From: Nodularia sp. NIES-3585
Lineage (GTDB): Bacteria > Cyanobacteriota > Cyanobacteriia > Cyanobacteriales > Nostocaceae
Direction of reading: 5' to 3'
Assembly (NCBI RefSeq): GCF_002218065.1
Contig: NZ_BDUB01000001.1
Span: forward strand, 631,567 to 695,566
DNA length: 64,000 bases
Every line of letters starts with the position of its first letter. Within the stretch, counting starts at the first letter, position 1. The position numbers and the translations under genes were made by a program. Shown here piece after piece: positions 41,597 through 50,850 of this stretch. The notes beneath the pieces are model-generated. The model searched no databases, was not told the origin of the DNA, and saw nothing but the letters and a program-made list of their open reading frames with translations.

Positions 41597-42988
41597 TTAT
41601 CTTCCCACACCGACATATTGGAAACCAGCCCGAACCATGCTTTCAGGGTCGAGGAAGTTACGACCATCGATAATCACAGGATGGGTCATTAATTTTGCCA
41701 TCTTGGCGTAATCTAAACTGCTAAACTGCTGCCATTCGGTGACTAATACCAAAGCGTCGCAGCCATCGGCTAGGCGTTCAGCATCAGTTTCTACTAACAC
41801 GCCAGTTAGACCATGACGTAAACCTGTTTGGGAAACAATGGGGTCATAGGCTTTGACTTTAGCTCCTAGTCGGTTTAGCTGCTCAATCAAGTTGAGTGCT
41901 GGCGCATCCCGCATATCATCAGTATCTGGCTTGAAGGTTAAACCTAGAAGTCCGACGGTTTTACCTTTGAGAATTTTGAGAACTTGCTGGAGTTTTTCCA
42001 AAGCAATCAACCGCTGGCGTTCGTTGACACTGACAGCAGCTTTCATTATCTGGGCTTCATAGCCATAGTCATCAGCTGTGTGAATCAGTGCGGAGACATC
42101 TTTCGGGAAGCAGGAACCACCCCAACCAATCCCAGCGTTTAAAAATTTGTTCCCAATCCGGGAGTCTAAACCAATACCTTTTGCTACTTGGGTAACATCC
42201 GCACCGACGCGATCGCAAATATTCGCCACTTCGTTAATAAAGCTAATTTTGGTGGCTAAAAAGGCGTTAGCAGCGTATTTGATCATTTCTGCGGAACTGA
42301 GGTCTGTAGCTAGTACAGGCACTGCTGGTAAAGATTTATCAGCCGCATACTGACGTTCCACAATGGGCGTGTACAGTTCCTTCATCAAAGCGATCGCTCT
42401 TTGACTATTACCGCCTAAAACGATGCGATCTGGGTTAAAAGTGTCATACACCGCCGAACCTTCCCGCAAAAACTCTGGATTGCTGACCACATCAAATTGG
42501 GCTAAATCCTCTGGTGATTTTCCATCACTTGGTACTCCACCAGCGGGAACAAGTGTTTTCTGACGTTCCGCAATCCCATCTAAAACAATCATGCGTACCC
42601 AGTCACCAGAACCAATGGGAACTGTAGATTTATTCACAATTACCTTATAACCACCGTTGAGATTTTCTCCAATCCCACGAGCTACAGCTTCCACATAACG
42701 AGTATCACTTTCGCCAGTAGGTAAAGGTGGTGTTCCCACAGCGATGAATAAAACTTCCCCGTGAGCAACTCCAGCAGCAATATCTGTAGTGAAGTGGATT
42801 TTCTCTGTTTGAATGGCAGACTGCATAATCTCTGAGAGTCCCGGCTCAAAAATTGGGGACTGCCCAGATTTCATTAATTTAACTTTTTCTTCATTATTAT
42901 CTACGCAAATTACATCATGCCCGATGTGAGCCAAACAAGCACCTGTAACCAAACCAACGTAACCAGTACCAATTACGCAAACACGCAT
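41597..42988 (-). CDS. UDP-glucose 6-dehydrogenase
   Basis: 463 residues. NAD-binding VIGTGYVGLVTGACLA at the N-terminus, middle domain with SSAEMIKYAANAFLATKISF, catalytic Cys in GIGWGGSCFPKD and C-terminal GLTFKPDTDDMRDAP. It oxidises UDP-glucose twice to UDP-glucuronate with NAD. The next gene upstream (43149-44084) makes UDP-xylose from that product, so the two form a pathway pair for xylose or glucuronate in exopolysaccharide or glycan. Confidence 0.96.
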   Translation of the reverse strand: MRVCVIGTGYVGLVTGACLAHIGHDVICVDNNEEKVKLMKSGQSPIFEPGLSEIMQSAIQTEKIHFTTDIAAGVAHGEVLFIAVGTPPLPTGESDTRYVEAVARGIGENLNGGYKVIVNKSTVPIGSGDWVRMIVLDGIAERQKTLVPAGGVPSDGKSPEDLAQFDVVSNPEFLREGSAVYDTFNPDRIVLGGNSQRAIALMKELYTPIVERQYAADKSLPAVPVLATDLSSAEMIKYAANAFLATKISFINEVANICDRVGADVTQVAKGIGLDSRIGNKFLNAGIGWGGSCFPKDVSALIHTADDYGYEAQIMKAAVSVNERQRLIALEKLQQVLKILKGKTVGLLGLTFKPDTDDMRDAPALNLIEQLNRLGAKVKAYDPIVSQTGLRHGLTGVLVETDAERLADGCDALVLVTEWQQFSSLDYAKMAKLMTHPVIIDGRNFLDPESMVRAGFQYVGVGR

Positions 42989-43148
42989 TTAGTTTAACTC
43001 CTCGCTTTTTTGGGATTAATCTGGAAAAAATTGTCAAATATGACACTTGTATCCACTGGTAAAACCAGTAACTTAAGTACAGGCTACTGAGAGGATGAGC
43101 CTGCACAAAGATTTAGAGTAGCGCTGAACACTCCCCCAAACCTAAATA

Positions 43149-44084
43149 TTATGTATCGCTTTGCATACGATTGCGGAAATCTTCTACTGTGAGTTTTAAA
43201 CCCTCTTGTAGCGGAATAGTAGGTTCCCAATCTAACAAGGTTTTAGCTTTGGTAATATCAGGCTGACGACGACGTGGATCATCAGAAGGTAGTGGCTCAA
43301 ACTTAATTTTTGCGTCCGGGTTCACCATGTTTTGTACAGCTTGTGCCAATTCTAAAATTGTGTATTCACCAGGATTACCCAAATTCACTGGGCCAACATA
43401 GTCCCCATTCATCAGGCGGATAAACCCATCTACCAAGTCAGAAACGTAACAAAAACTCCGAGTTTGCGAACCATCGCCGTACACAGTTAAAGGATTACCC
43501 TGTAAGGCTTGAACTACGAAGTTGCTCACTACCCGACCATCGTTTTCTAACATTCTTGGTCCGTAGGTATTGAAAATCCGCGCCACCCGAATTTCGACTT
43601 TATTTTGTCTGTAATAATCAAATGCCAAAGTTTCCGCAATGCGTTTACCTTCGTCGTAACAGGAACGGATGCCGATAGGATTAACGCTACCCCGATACTC
43701 TTCTGTTTGGGGATGAACTTCAGGATCACCATAAACTTCGCTGGTTGAGGCCAAAAAGAACCTAGCCTTAACGCGTTTAGCCAACCCCAACATATTCAGT
43801 GTTCCCATGACGTTAGTTTTCACCGTTTTCACTGGGTTGTACTGGTAATGTACAGGAGAAGCTGGACAGGCTAGATGATAAATTTGATCCACTTCTAAGC
43901 GAATTGGTTCTGTGATGTCATGGCGGATAAGTTCAAAATTTGGATTATTCATCCATTTCAAGATATTGCTTTTATTACCTGTGTAAAAGTTATCTAAGCA
44001 AATCACCTCATGCCCTGCGGGTATTAATCTGTCAATGAGATGAGAACCAATAAATCCAGCACCGCCTGTCACCAAAATTCTCAT
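43149..44084 (-). CDS. UDP-glucuronate decarboxylase (UDP-xylose synthase)
   Basis: 311 residues. Short-chain dehydrogenase fold: [29 protein letters not shown], the YxxxK pair in [11 protein letters not shown], and [11 protein letters not shown] with [13 protein letters not shown]. The [17 protein letters not shown] and [14 protein letters not shown] segments are typical of UXS. It acts on UDP-glucuronate made by the neighbouring dehydrogenase. The 160-bp gap between them may hold a promoter, but the strand and order favour a shared unit. Confidence 0.93.
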   Translation of the reverse strand: MRILVTGGAGFIGSHLIDRLIPAGHEVICLDNFYTGNKSNILKWMNNPNFELIRHDITEPIRLEVDQIYHLACPASPVHYQYNPVKTVKTNVMGTLNMLGLAKRVKARFFLASTSEVYGDPEVHPQTEEYRGSVNPIGIRSCYDEGKRIAETLAFDYYRQNKVEIRVARIFNTYGPRMLENDGRVVSNFVVQALQGNPLTVYGDGSQTRSFCYVSDLVDGFIRLMNGDYVGPVNLGNPGEYTILELAQAVQNMVNPDAKIKFEPLPSDDPRRRQPDITKAKTLLDWEPTIPLQEGLKLTVEDFRNRMQSDT

Positions 44085-44472
44085 AGTTTCTGAGTTATTT
44101 TATAAATATTTCTAGTGGCTTTCTCACTTATTGTTAGAGTACCCACTTTTGATACAAAAATGTAGGACGAACAGAGTGAATTTGAAAGCAACATTTTCAT
44201 GCAGTATATACGTAATTCTGTGCAGTTGAAACTCAATTGTTAGACAATTCATATAGCAAGTTACCAAACATCACCTGAAAATTGTCTTGTTTGGCTGATA
44301 ATTTATCAAATCTTTATTCAGATAAAGTTTTTTTCACAATACTGCCATAGATGGGATCTGAATCCTGGGATGACTAAAAAAGGCGGTAGGGAGCGGGGTG
44401 TAGAATTTATGGTGGGTTACGCGATCGCTTTCCCCGACTACAATTTTTGGGGAATTAATTTTTTGGTGTTCC
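44085..44472. other. intergenic region
   Basis: 388 bp between same-strand genes. A CCCCGACTACAATTTTTGGGG hairpin-like site (within 44433-44453) lies close to the antiporter stop and could terminate it. Nothing else was recognised. Confidence 0.45.
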
Positions 44473-46614
44473 CTAAACAGCAGATGTAGAGTGAAAAATC
44501 TCTGGTGTTGACATTTTGGTTTCAGTATGATGTGGTTCTCCCAGGAGGACAATAGAGCAGGTAAGTTGCCCAGCTAACTGGGTTGTGACATCGCTAAGAG
44601 CTAACCCCCCAGAATTTGAACGATTCCGTATAAAAGGTAACACCACTAAATCATATAATCTTGCTGCCTGTAAAATTGCTTGGGCAACATTTTCATGAGC
44701 CATGATTTGAATTTCCGGGGGATGAGGCACATCCAATTGAGACATTAACAGGGCGAGGTGCGATGTTCGCTTGGCGGCGATTTTGTGGGAACGACGAGGT
44801 TCACCCATGCACACATGAAGTACAGTTACTTGGGCTTGATTCGCCTCAGCCAGCATCTGGGCAAATCGTACAGGTTGCAATGATGATGCTGCTAAATTTT
44901 CTAAGGGTACTAAGATGCGTTGAATTTTTTTGGGTGAGTCCATCAGACGTGTCACGGCCACTGGACAATGAGAAGCCCAAAGTACGTTATCAATCACATT
45001 GCCAAACAAACGCGCTCTCAAGCCAGTGCGTTTACCCCAACCCATGATCATTAAACTCGCCTTTTGTTCGCGAGCTGCTCTACTAATACCTAGAGCAAAA
45101 GCATCATCAATTCGTAGCAATGGTTCTGCTTCTACTCCCAATAATCGACTTTGGGCTGTGGCTTTTGCTAGTAACCGCTCACTTCGACGCAGAGAAGTTT
45201 CTAACTGTGGTGCATCCATCTGAGCCGCAGCAGTGGCGATCGCTAATGGTACAATTCTACTTTGGGCTTGATTTGCTAATAAAGCCGCCATTTCAATCAA
45301 ATACTGCTGAGTGTGAGGATTATAGACAGGGACAACTATCGTCACAGGACTGTGTTTTTCTGCTGTCTTCTGCTCAAATAAAGTTGGGATAGGTGCTTCT
45401 ATAACTGGTGTGGAAACCAACGCTACGGCTGTCTGACTGGTAAGCCATAGACCTAAGAGTGAAGTAACCAACATTAAAACAAATACACTATTTAACACTG
45501 GTTCTGTCAGTAAACCAGCCCGATATCCCACGAACGTTGCAGCTAAAGTCGTACCCATTTGAGGTATGGAAAGCGACCACATAGTTAGCATTTCCCCCCA
45601 ATTGTAGCGGTAAAGCAATTTTGTGAATAAAGCTGCAATGAATTTGCTAGCAATTAAACCGACTAGAATAAAAAGCGTTAATTGCAGGGTGTCAATCCTA
45701 GTAATTAACCCAGAAATATCAATCATTGACCCAAATTTAACTAAGAAAATGGGGATAAATAGCACACTACCAATAAATATCACCTTTTCCTTAACTGGCC
45801 CTTCGCCCACAGTTTCATTTACTACCAAACCTGCTAAAAAGGCTCCGACAATTGTTTCTACCCTAATGAATTGAGCGCCCACCGCAGCTAGAAATACGGT
45901 AAGTAAGACAAACAAAAACTTATTGCCCTCGTCGTCTCCACATCGGCGGAAAAACTCTTGGCCTGCCCAGTCAAATCCCAGTAAAGTAATCAGGGTGTAA
46001 ACAGTCAACGCAACCAAGAGGGGAAGGAGTTGAGTTAAGTTAAATGGCCCTGTGTTCGTAGTAGCTACACAAACAGCTAATATCAGCACAGCGCTGAGAT
46101 TGGTAAAAATTGTGGCTCCCATTGTGATAGTCACAGCTTGATTATTTAGCACCCCTAGACGACTAAGCATGGGATATGCCAAAAGGCTATAGGAAGCCAA
46201 CAAAGAACCAATTAAAATCGAAGCATTCCATTCCCAATGAAAAAATTGTCCTACTAAGATTCCCACGACTAGGGGAAAACTAAAGGTGAGGATACCAAAT
46301 CCCAAGGAACGTTTTTTGCAGCGGCGGAAATGCTGAATTTCCACTTCTAAACCTGCTACAAACATCAAATAAAATAAGCCAATATCTGCTAGCAGGCTAA
46401 TTATCGGTGATTCTGTGCGGAAAAGATTCCATCCTGATGGCCCCAGTACTACCCCAGAGAAGACTAAGCCGATTAATCCTGGTAGTCTCAGCCGCTCAAA
46501 TAGGATAGGTACAACGAAGATGACCACCAGCAAAACAGCAAAGGTCACAATTGGTTCCTCGCCGAGAACTTGAGAAGTTGGTTCGGTGAGCAGAACTTGT
46601 GATATTAGTTCCAT
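44473..46614 (-). CDS. CPA2-type Na+/H+ (K+) antiporter with universal-stress domains
   Basis: 713 residues. About 12 membrane helices over residues 20-400, with PGLIGLVFSGVVLGPSG, and FLAGLVVNE in the family order. The cytoplasmic C-terminal third has two UspA-like repeats: TIVVPVYNPHTQQY and KASLMIMGWGKRTG, then RILVPLENLAASS and LVVLPFIRNRSNSG. The Usp pair may sense nucleotides. It would exchange Na+ or K+ for protons. Single gene, strand shared with its neighbours. Confidence 0.92.
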   Translation of the reverse strand: MELISQVLLTEPTSQVLGEEPIVTFAVLLVVIFVVPILFERLRLPGLIGLVFSGVVLGPSGWNLFRTESPIISLLADIGLFYLMFVAGLEVEIQHFRRCKKRSLGFGILTFSFPLVVGILVGQFFHWEWNASILIGSLLASYSLLAYPMLSRLGVLNNQAVTITMGATIFTNLSAVLILAVCVATTNTGPFNLTQLLPLLVALTVYTLITLLGFDWAGQEFFRRCGDDEGNKFLFVLLTVFLAAVGAQFIRVETIVGAFLAGLVVNETVGEGPVKEKVIFIGSVLFIPIFLVKFGSMIDISGLITRIDTLQLTLFILVGLIASKFIAALFTKLLYRYNWGEMLTMWSLSIPQMGTTLAATFVGYRAGLLTEPVLNSVFVLMLVTSLLGLWLTSQTAVALVSTPVIEAPIPTLFEQKTAEKHSPVTIVVPVYNPHTQQYLIEMAALLANQAQSRIVPLAIATAAAQMDAPQLETSLRRSERLLAKATAQSRLLGVEAEPLLRIDDAFALGISRAAREQKASLMIMGWGKRTGLRARLFGNVIDNVLWASHCPVAVTRLMDSPKKIQRILVPLENLAASSLQPVRFAQMLAEANQAQVTVLHVCMGEPRRSHKIAAKRTSHLALLMSQLDVPHPPEIQIMAHENVAQAILQAARLYDLVVLPFIRNRSNSGGLALSDVTTQLAGQLTCSIVLLGEPHHTETKMSTPEIFHSTSAV

Positions 46615-46758
46615 AGGTTGGACTTTAAGGAGCGACGGTGAGGTTGCGATTATTTAACAGGAAATCGATTCAAAAATGATCAATGAACGAAAAAGACACC
46701 CTGGCGAAAAATTAAAAAATATTCATACTACCTAAGTAATTATCTCAGAAATAACTAC

Positions 46759-47415
46759 CTAAGCATGGATTTGATTTAAAATAAACCGTAACCGATCATA
46801 GTCGTCTTTTAACAAAACGCTCAGAGTACGTCCAGCTTTGATTAGCCATTCTCGGTCAGCTTTGCGTAACTGGTAGATTTCGCGGATAGCGGCTGCCGTT
46901 AATGCCTCTACTGGCGCGCCAGTTACAGAGAGCAATGTCCGTAAAAAATCTACTGACTCAGTGAATTTGATGATAGCTTCTGGTTCACACCGATAAACAG
47001 CTTGATGAATTTGCGGAGGACGGGGTGGTAGATACTGATAAACACCTTGGTTTGTCCCTAGAGTCCGGGACGAATGCTCAAACCCCACAATCGCTGCCCG
47101 AAATTCAGTTTTAAGCATGGCAAAAATTTGGGGTTGTTCCTCGCGTAAATCTTGCAGTGACAACCCCAGCGCCACAGCCCGATGCACTGAATCGATAGGC
47201 ATGGTTGTAGCGTGATACAACACAGCATAAATCTGATTGCCTGATTCTTCATCCGCAGCACAAACCCAACTACCGAAAGGAGGCATGGGGGGAAAACTTA
47301 AGTCTTCTGGTTCCAGACACTGTGAGAGAAATTCGGTAGAAGTGGTTTCGATCACCTCCGCAATGTGGTTGGGATGGCGATCGCCTGTGGCAAACTGTGG
47401 TAGAGGTAGGCGCAT
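46759..47415 (-). CDS. HAS-barrel domain protein
   Basis: 218 residues from ATG 47415 (MRLPLPQFATGDRHPNHIAEV); a TTG at 47463 would pass through a palindromic repeat. It resembles the cyanobacterial HAS-barrel proteins, the small beta barrel also found at the N-terminus of HerA/HAS ATPases. Here it stands alone, without an ATPase. C-terminal helices: LTAAAIREIYQLRKADREW. Function unknown. Confidence 0.7.
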   Translation of the reverse strand: MRLPLPQFATGDRHPNHIAEVIETTSTEFLSQCLEPEDLSFPPMPPFGSWVCAADEESGNQIYAVLYHATTMPIDSVHRAVALGLSLQDLREEQPQIFAMLKTEFRAAIVGFEHSSRTLGTNQGVYQYLPPRPPQIHQAVYRCEPEAIIKFTESVDFLRTLLSVTGAPVEALTAAAIREIYQLRKADREWLIKAGRTLSVLLKDDYDRLRFILNQIHA

Positions 47416-47437
47416 GAAAGTGCTGATTGCTGAATAG

Positions 47438-47457
47438 AGACGCGACGAATCGCGTCT
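47438..47457. repeat. perfect AGACGCGA palindromic repeat
   Basis: AGACGCGA-CGAA-TCGCGTCT in the 5' leader, 22 bases before the HAS-barrel ATG. A copy of the dispersed family at 15139 and 19930. It could form a hairpin on the message. Confidence 0.75.
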
Positions 47458-47504
47458 GTACAAGAAATTGCTGTGTTAGGAAGTATTCTGACTGCTAACT
47501 AACT

Positions 47505-47699
47505 CTACTTCCCTTTGCGTCCGGCTGTAAGTTCGACAACTTCCAATTCTGATAGGCGAAAGGTAATTAATTTATCCCAATTGCCACCTTCAAAGAGTAC
47601 AGCTACCTTGCCATCACTGATACGTTGTACAAGTCCTTCGTAGCGATAATAGGTGTCTGCGGGATTTTTGACGCGAACTGTTGATCCAGGCAGAATCAT
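47505..47699 (-). CDS. ndhS: NAD(P)H-quinone oxidoreductase subunit S
   Basis: 64 residues, an SH3-like barrel: [38 protein letters not shown]. It matches NdhS (CRR31-like) of cyanobacterial NDH-1, which helps ferredoxin dock to the complex for cyclic electron flow. It is 90 bp upstream of the HAS-barrel gene on the same strand. Confidence 0.88.
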   Translation of the reverse strand: MILPGSTVRVKNPADTYYRYEGLVQRISDGKVAVLFEGGNWDKLITFRLSELEVVELTAGRKGK

Positions 47700-47997
47700 G
47701 ATGTTTACCCTCGCTGGTTTACCTTAATAGCTTAATACTTATTCTTAGTCTCTAGTCAATATCTGATAGTTCCTAAGCCCGTTAATGAAGAGGAACGGGG
47801 GCAGTCACCCCAGTAGGGTGTGTTATGGACGTTATTCCTAACCCACGGAAAATTGAGGATGGTGCGTTGCGCTGCGCGACAACACACCCTACAAAAAAGT
47901 GTGTACACGACGGTAGGTAACCTTGGTAAGGAGAGGGGATAATTTGAAGAAATTCAGGGACAATATGATAGATAACAATACTTCATGAATTTTAATA
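47700..47997. other. repeat-containing spacer
   Basis: 298 bp, divergent. It holds the small element at 47813-47892 and a GGTAAGGAGAGGGG fragment of the dispersed module near 47925. No gene. Confidence 0.55.
47813..47892. mobile_element. 80-bp MITE-like element
   Basis: GTAGGGTGTGTT (47813-47824) and AACACACCCTAC (47881-47892) form perfect 12-bp inverted ends. The core contains GCGTTGCGCTGCGCGAC. Typical of short palindromic repeats in Nostoc-type genomes. Confidence 0.6.
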
Positions 47998-48888
47998 ATG
48001 ACCGGAACGACACAGCAGCTACCTTCAGTCACCTTAGAAAAATTTGTTTGGACTTGGCAGGGACACAAAATTCAATATACCGTCATGGGTACTGGTCGTC
48101 CTTTAGTCCTGGTTCACGGCTTTGGTGCTTCCATCGGACATTGGCGGAAAAATATCCCGGTGTTAGCTGACGCAGGCTACCAGGTTTTTGCTTTGGATCT
48201 TTTGGGTTTTGGTGGTTCAGATAAAGCACCCATTAATTACACTGTAGACGTATGGGTAGAACTGCTGAAAGATTTTTGGGATGCACACATCCAAGAACCT
48301 GCGGTATTTATCGGTAACTCCATTGGCGCACTTATCAGCTTGATGGTGTTGGCAGAACATCCAGAAATTAGTGCTGGTGGTGTTTTAATTAACTCGGCTG
48401 GTGGTTTGAGTCATCGTCCTCATGAGTTAAATCCACCTTTACGGATGGTTATGGGAGCTTTTAACAGATTTGTGCGATCGCCGATTACAGGTAAATTTGT
48501 CTATAACCGCATTCGGCAAAAATCCCAAATTCGTCGCACTCTATACCAAGTGTACCGCAACCGTGAAGCCGTCACAGATGAATTAGTCGATATCCTTTAT
48601 ACCCCATCTTGTGATCCGGGAGCGCAGCAAGTTTTTGCCTCCATCCTCACAGCCCCTCCTGGCCCTAGTCCAGAGGAACTATTGCCCAAAATCCAACGTC
48701 CTTTATTAGTAATTTGGGGTGCGGATGATCCTTGGACACCAATTACCGGGGCGAAGATTTATGAACAGGCGTGTGAGAACGGCAAAGACATCAAGATTGT
48801 TCCTATTCCTAACGCTGGCCATTGTCCCCACGATGAAGTTCCAGATGTCGTTAATGCCCAGATTGTCGCTTGGTTGGCGCAAAATTAA
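47998..48888 (+). CDS. alpha/beta hydrolase
   Basis: 296 residues. Oxyanion-hole VLVHGFGASIGHW, nucleophile Ser in FIGNSIGALI, acid Asp in VIWGADDPWTP and His in NAGHCPHDEVP complete the triad. The length and PF00561-type layout are close to pheophytinase-like and haloalkane-dehalogenase-like cyanobacterial hydrolases. The substrate cannot be told. Single gene, divergent from ndhS. Confidence 0.88.
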   Translation: MTGTTQQLPSVTLEKFVWTWQGHKIQYTVMGTGRPLVLVHGFGASIGHWRKNIPVLADAGYQVFALDLLGFGGSDKAPINYTVDVWVELLKDFWDAHIQEPAVFIGNSIGALISLMVLAEHPEISAGGVLINSAGGLSHRPHELNPPLRMVMGAFNRFVRSPITGKFVYNRIRQKSQIRRTLYQVYRNREAVTDELVDILYTPSCDPGAQQVFASILTAPPGPSPEELLPKIQRPLLVIWGADDPWTPITGAKIYEQACENGKDIKIVPIPNAGHCPHDEVPDVVNAQIVAWLAQN

Positions 48889-49026
48889 CAGTTGAGCATA
48901 CAGATGCCCTCTGGGCATCTAGCCTGTGGATAGATGCAAAAACTATTTTCTATTGGTGTCTGCAAGTAATAATACTGGGTGAATACTGCTGATTTTTTAA
49001 TTTCATCTTGACAAAATCAGACTCAG

Positions 49027-50043
49027 ATGGTGTGTGTAATGGAGCTTGATATAGATAATCCAAACGTGATTCGCCAAAGTCATTATCCTGATTTTTCACA
49101 GCTAGGCTATCAAGTTATTAAAGAACTAGGACGCAATCAGTTAGAGGGGCGGATTACTTACCTAGCTAATGTTTGCAAATCTCATCAACAGGTAGTAATT
49201 AAAGAGTTCAATTGTGCCATTACTAGTGCTGACTGGTCAGGTTTGAAAACTTATGAACATGAAATTAAAATATTACAACAACTAGATCATCCTCGTATCC
49301 CCCGCTACATAGACTCCTTTACAATGCCAAATAATTTCTATTTGGTACAGGAGTATAAAAACGCTCCATCTCTGGGGTTACGACGCAGTTTTAAACCGGA
49401 AGAAATCAAACAAATAGCGGTATCAATTTTAGAGATTTTAGTTTATCTGCAACAACGAAGCGACCCAATTATTCATCGGGATATTAAACCAGAAAACATC
49501 TTAGTTGATGAGCATTTAAATGCTTACTTAGTTGATTTTGACTTGGCTAGGTTACAGGGGGTAAAAATGGCTCTGAGCAGCTTTGCTTCGGGAACCCCAG
49601 GTTTTATGCCACCAGAGGAACAGCTTGGTCATACCCTCACCCAAGCGTCAGACTTGTATAGTTTAGGGGTAACACTGATTTGCTTACTGACTGATACCCG
49701 CGCTATTGATATTTGTAAGTTGATAGATCATAAGTATCGTTTAAATTTCCAGAAATTAGTTCCCCAACTTAATCCACGGTTTAGATTATGGTTGATGAAG
49801 TTGGTGGAATGTAAGTATAAACATCGATATGCTAATGCATTTCTGGCTTTAAAAGCACTTAAAGCAATTAAAGTTACTGGTGCTGACCATACCAGAGATA
49901 CTTTGGTGGCGCGAATAAAATTGAGACAAAAAACAGTTGTGCTGTGCCTAGCCATGATTAGCCTGATGGCAGTAGCAACAACAACTTTGATACTTTCCGA
50001 GACAGGTGACATGACCCAGCATCTGCTGAAAAGTGGGGAGTAG
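49027..50043 (+). CDS. Ser/Thr protein kinase with atypical motifs
   Basis: 338 residues (ATG 49027; ATG 49039 is an alternative). Kinase domain about 28-285: Lys59 in VVIKEF, catalytic HRDIKPENIL with Asp152, SGTPGFMPPEEQ. Two departures: the glycine loop is replaced by ELGRNQLEGRITY, and DFG is DFD (170-172). The metal-binding Asp remains, so activity is possible but may be low. A C-terminal membrane helix (about 298-318) anchors it. The last residues border a GGGGAGT repeat (50031-50056). Confidence 0.85.
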   Translation: MVCVMELDIDNPNVIRQSHYPDFSQLGYQVIKELGRNQLEGRITYLANVCKSHQQVVIKEFNCAITSADWSGLKTYEHEIKILQQLDHPRIPRYIDSFTMPNNFYLVQEYKNAPSLGLRRSFKPEEIKQIAVSILEILVYLQQRSDPIIHRDIKPENILVDEHLNAYLVDFDLARLQGVKMALSSFASGTPGFMPPEEQLGHTLTQASDLYSLGVTLICLLTDTRAIDICKLIDHKYRLNFQKLVPQLNPRFRLWLMKLVECKYKHRYANAFLALKALKAIKVTGADHTRDTLVARIKLRQKTVVLCLAMISLMAVATTTLILSETGDMTQHLLKSGE

Positions 50044-50056
50044 GGAGTGGGGGGGA
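50031..50056. repeat. GGGGAGT heptamers at the kinase stop codon
   Basis: GTGGGGAGTAGGGAGTGGGG spans the stop codon (50041-50043). Confidence 0.75.
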
Positions 50057-50136
50057 GAAGCAGGGGCGCAGGGTGCAGGGTGCAGGGGGGAGAAACTTAT
50101 AAATCCCAGTAGTATCCATTACCCATTACCCATTAC

Positions 50137-50850
50137 TTACCCATGACCTAGTTCTAGTAATCCAGGGGGGGGAGTAATTTCAATGCGACGGGATTCGACA
50201 TCTACTACGGGGGCGATCGCTTTGACAAATGGTATCAAAAGATGCTTCTGTGATTTAGGCGGTGATTTTTCCGACTGAACAGTTTGATGTTGCTGATGCA
50301 GCTTGACTTCCAATAAAAAATTACCAGCCGGAATGACATCTACCACCTCCCCCACAAGTTCCCCAGATTCTTGCATAAATACCAACATCCCGATCAAATC
50401 GGTGACATGATATTCATCTTCAGCTAACTGGGGGCGATCGCTTGCTGGTACCATCAACTTATAATCGCGCAAAGCCTCAGCATCATTGCGATTTTTCACC
50501 CCAGCCAAAGAAATCACACACAAATTTTTCCCTTCCACATAACGTCCCGACAATAACTCCACCGGTTGCGGTTCCTGATCCCCAGGATGCCATAACCAAC
50601 GAGTCCCCGGAATTTCAAACCGTTCGGGAAAATCCGATTCAGGATAAACCCGCAACTCCCCAGCCAAACCTTGAGGAGCGACAATTTTACCAATTTCTAA
50701 CCATTCATCGGGAGTGGGGAGTGGGGAGTGGGGAGTGGGGGAAGACTTTGGGCTAGTACCACCATCCTTGTTCAGCCTTTTCCCTTTCTTATCCATCTCC
50801 TTCTTGGCGACCTTTGCGCCTTGGCGGTTCGTTTTCATTATCTTAGGCAC
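50137..50850 (-). CDS. rimM: ribosome maturation factor RimM
   Basis: 237 residues in the longest frame. The RimM body starts near residue 47: [38 protein letters not shown], then the PRC barrel [12 protein letters not shown] and [15 protein letters not shown]. It binds S19 and assists 30S head assembly. The first ~46 residues are repeat-derived: a basic stretch ([18 protein letters not shown]) and Pro/Thr/Ser codons from a GGGGAGT array. The true start may be an internal codon. It overlaps the 3' end of the aminotransferase gene by 8 bases. Confidence 0.9.
   Translation of the reverse strand: MPKIMKTNRQGAKVAKKEMDKKGKRLNKDGGTSPKSSPTPHSPLPTPDEWLEIGKIVAPQGLAGELRVYPESDFPERFEIPGTRWLWHPGDQEPQPVELLSGRYVEGKNLCVISLAGVKNRNDAEALRDYKLMVPASDRPQLAEDEYHVTDLIGMLVFMQESGELVGEVVDVIPAGNFLLEVKLHQQHQTVQSEKSPPKSQKHLLIPFVKAIAPVVDVESRRIEITPPPGLLELGHG
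50709..50742. repeat. GGGGAGT heptamers inside the rimM frame
   Basis: Four to five GGGGAGT units within the 5' part of the rimM reading frame; on the gene strand they encode SPLPTP-like residues. Confidence 0.8.

Noticed and set aside
44763-45392. Several 75-95-codon plus-strand frames inside the antiporter gene
   Set aside because: They lie antisense to clear transmembrane and Usp coding sequence and have no ribosome sites or family features.
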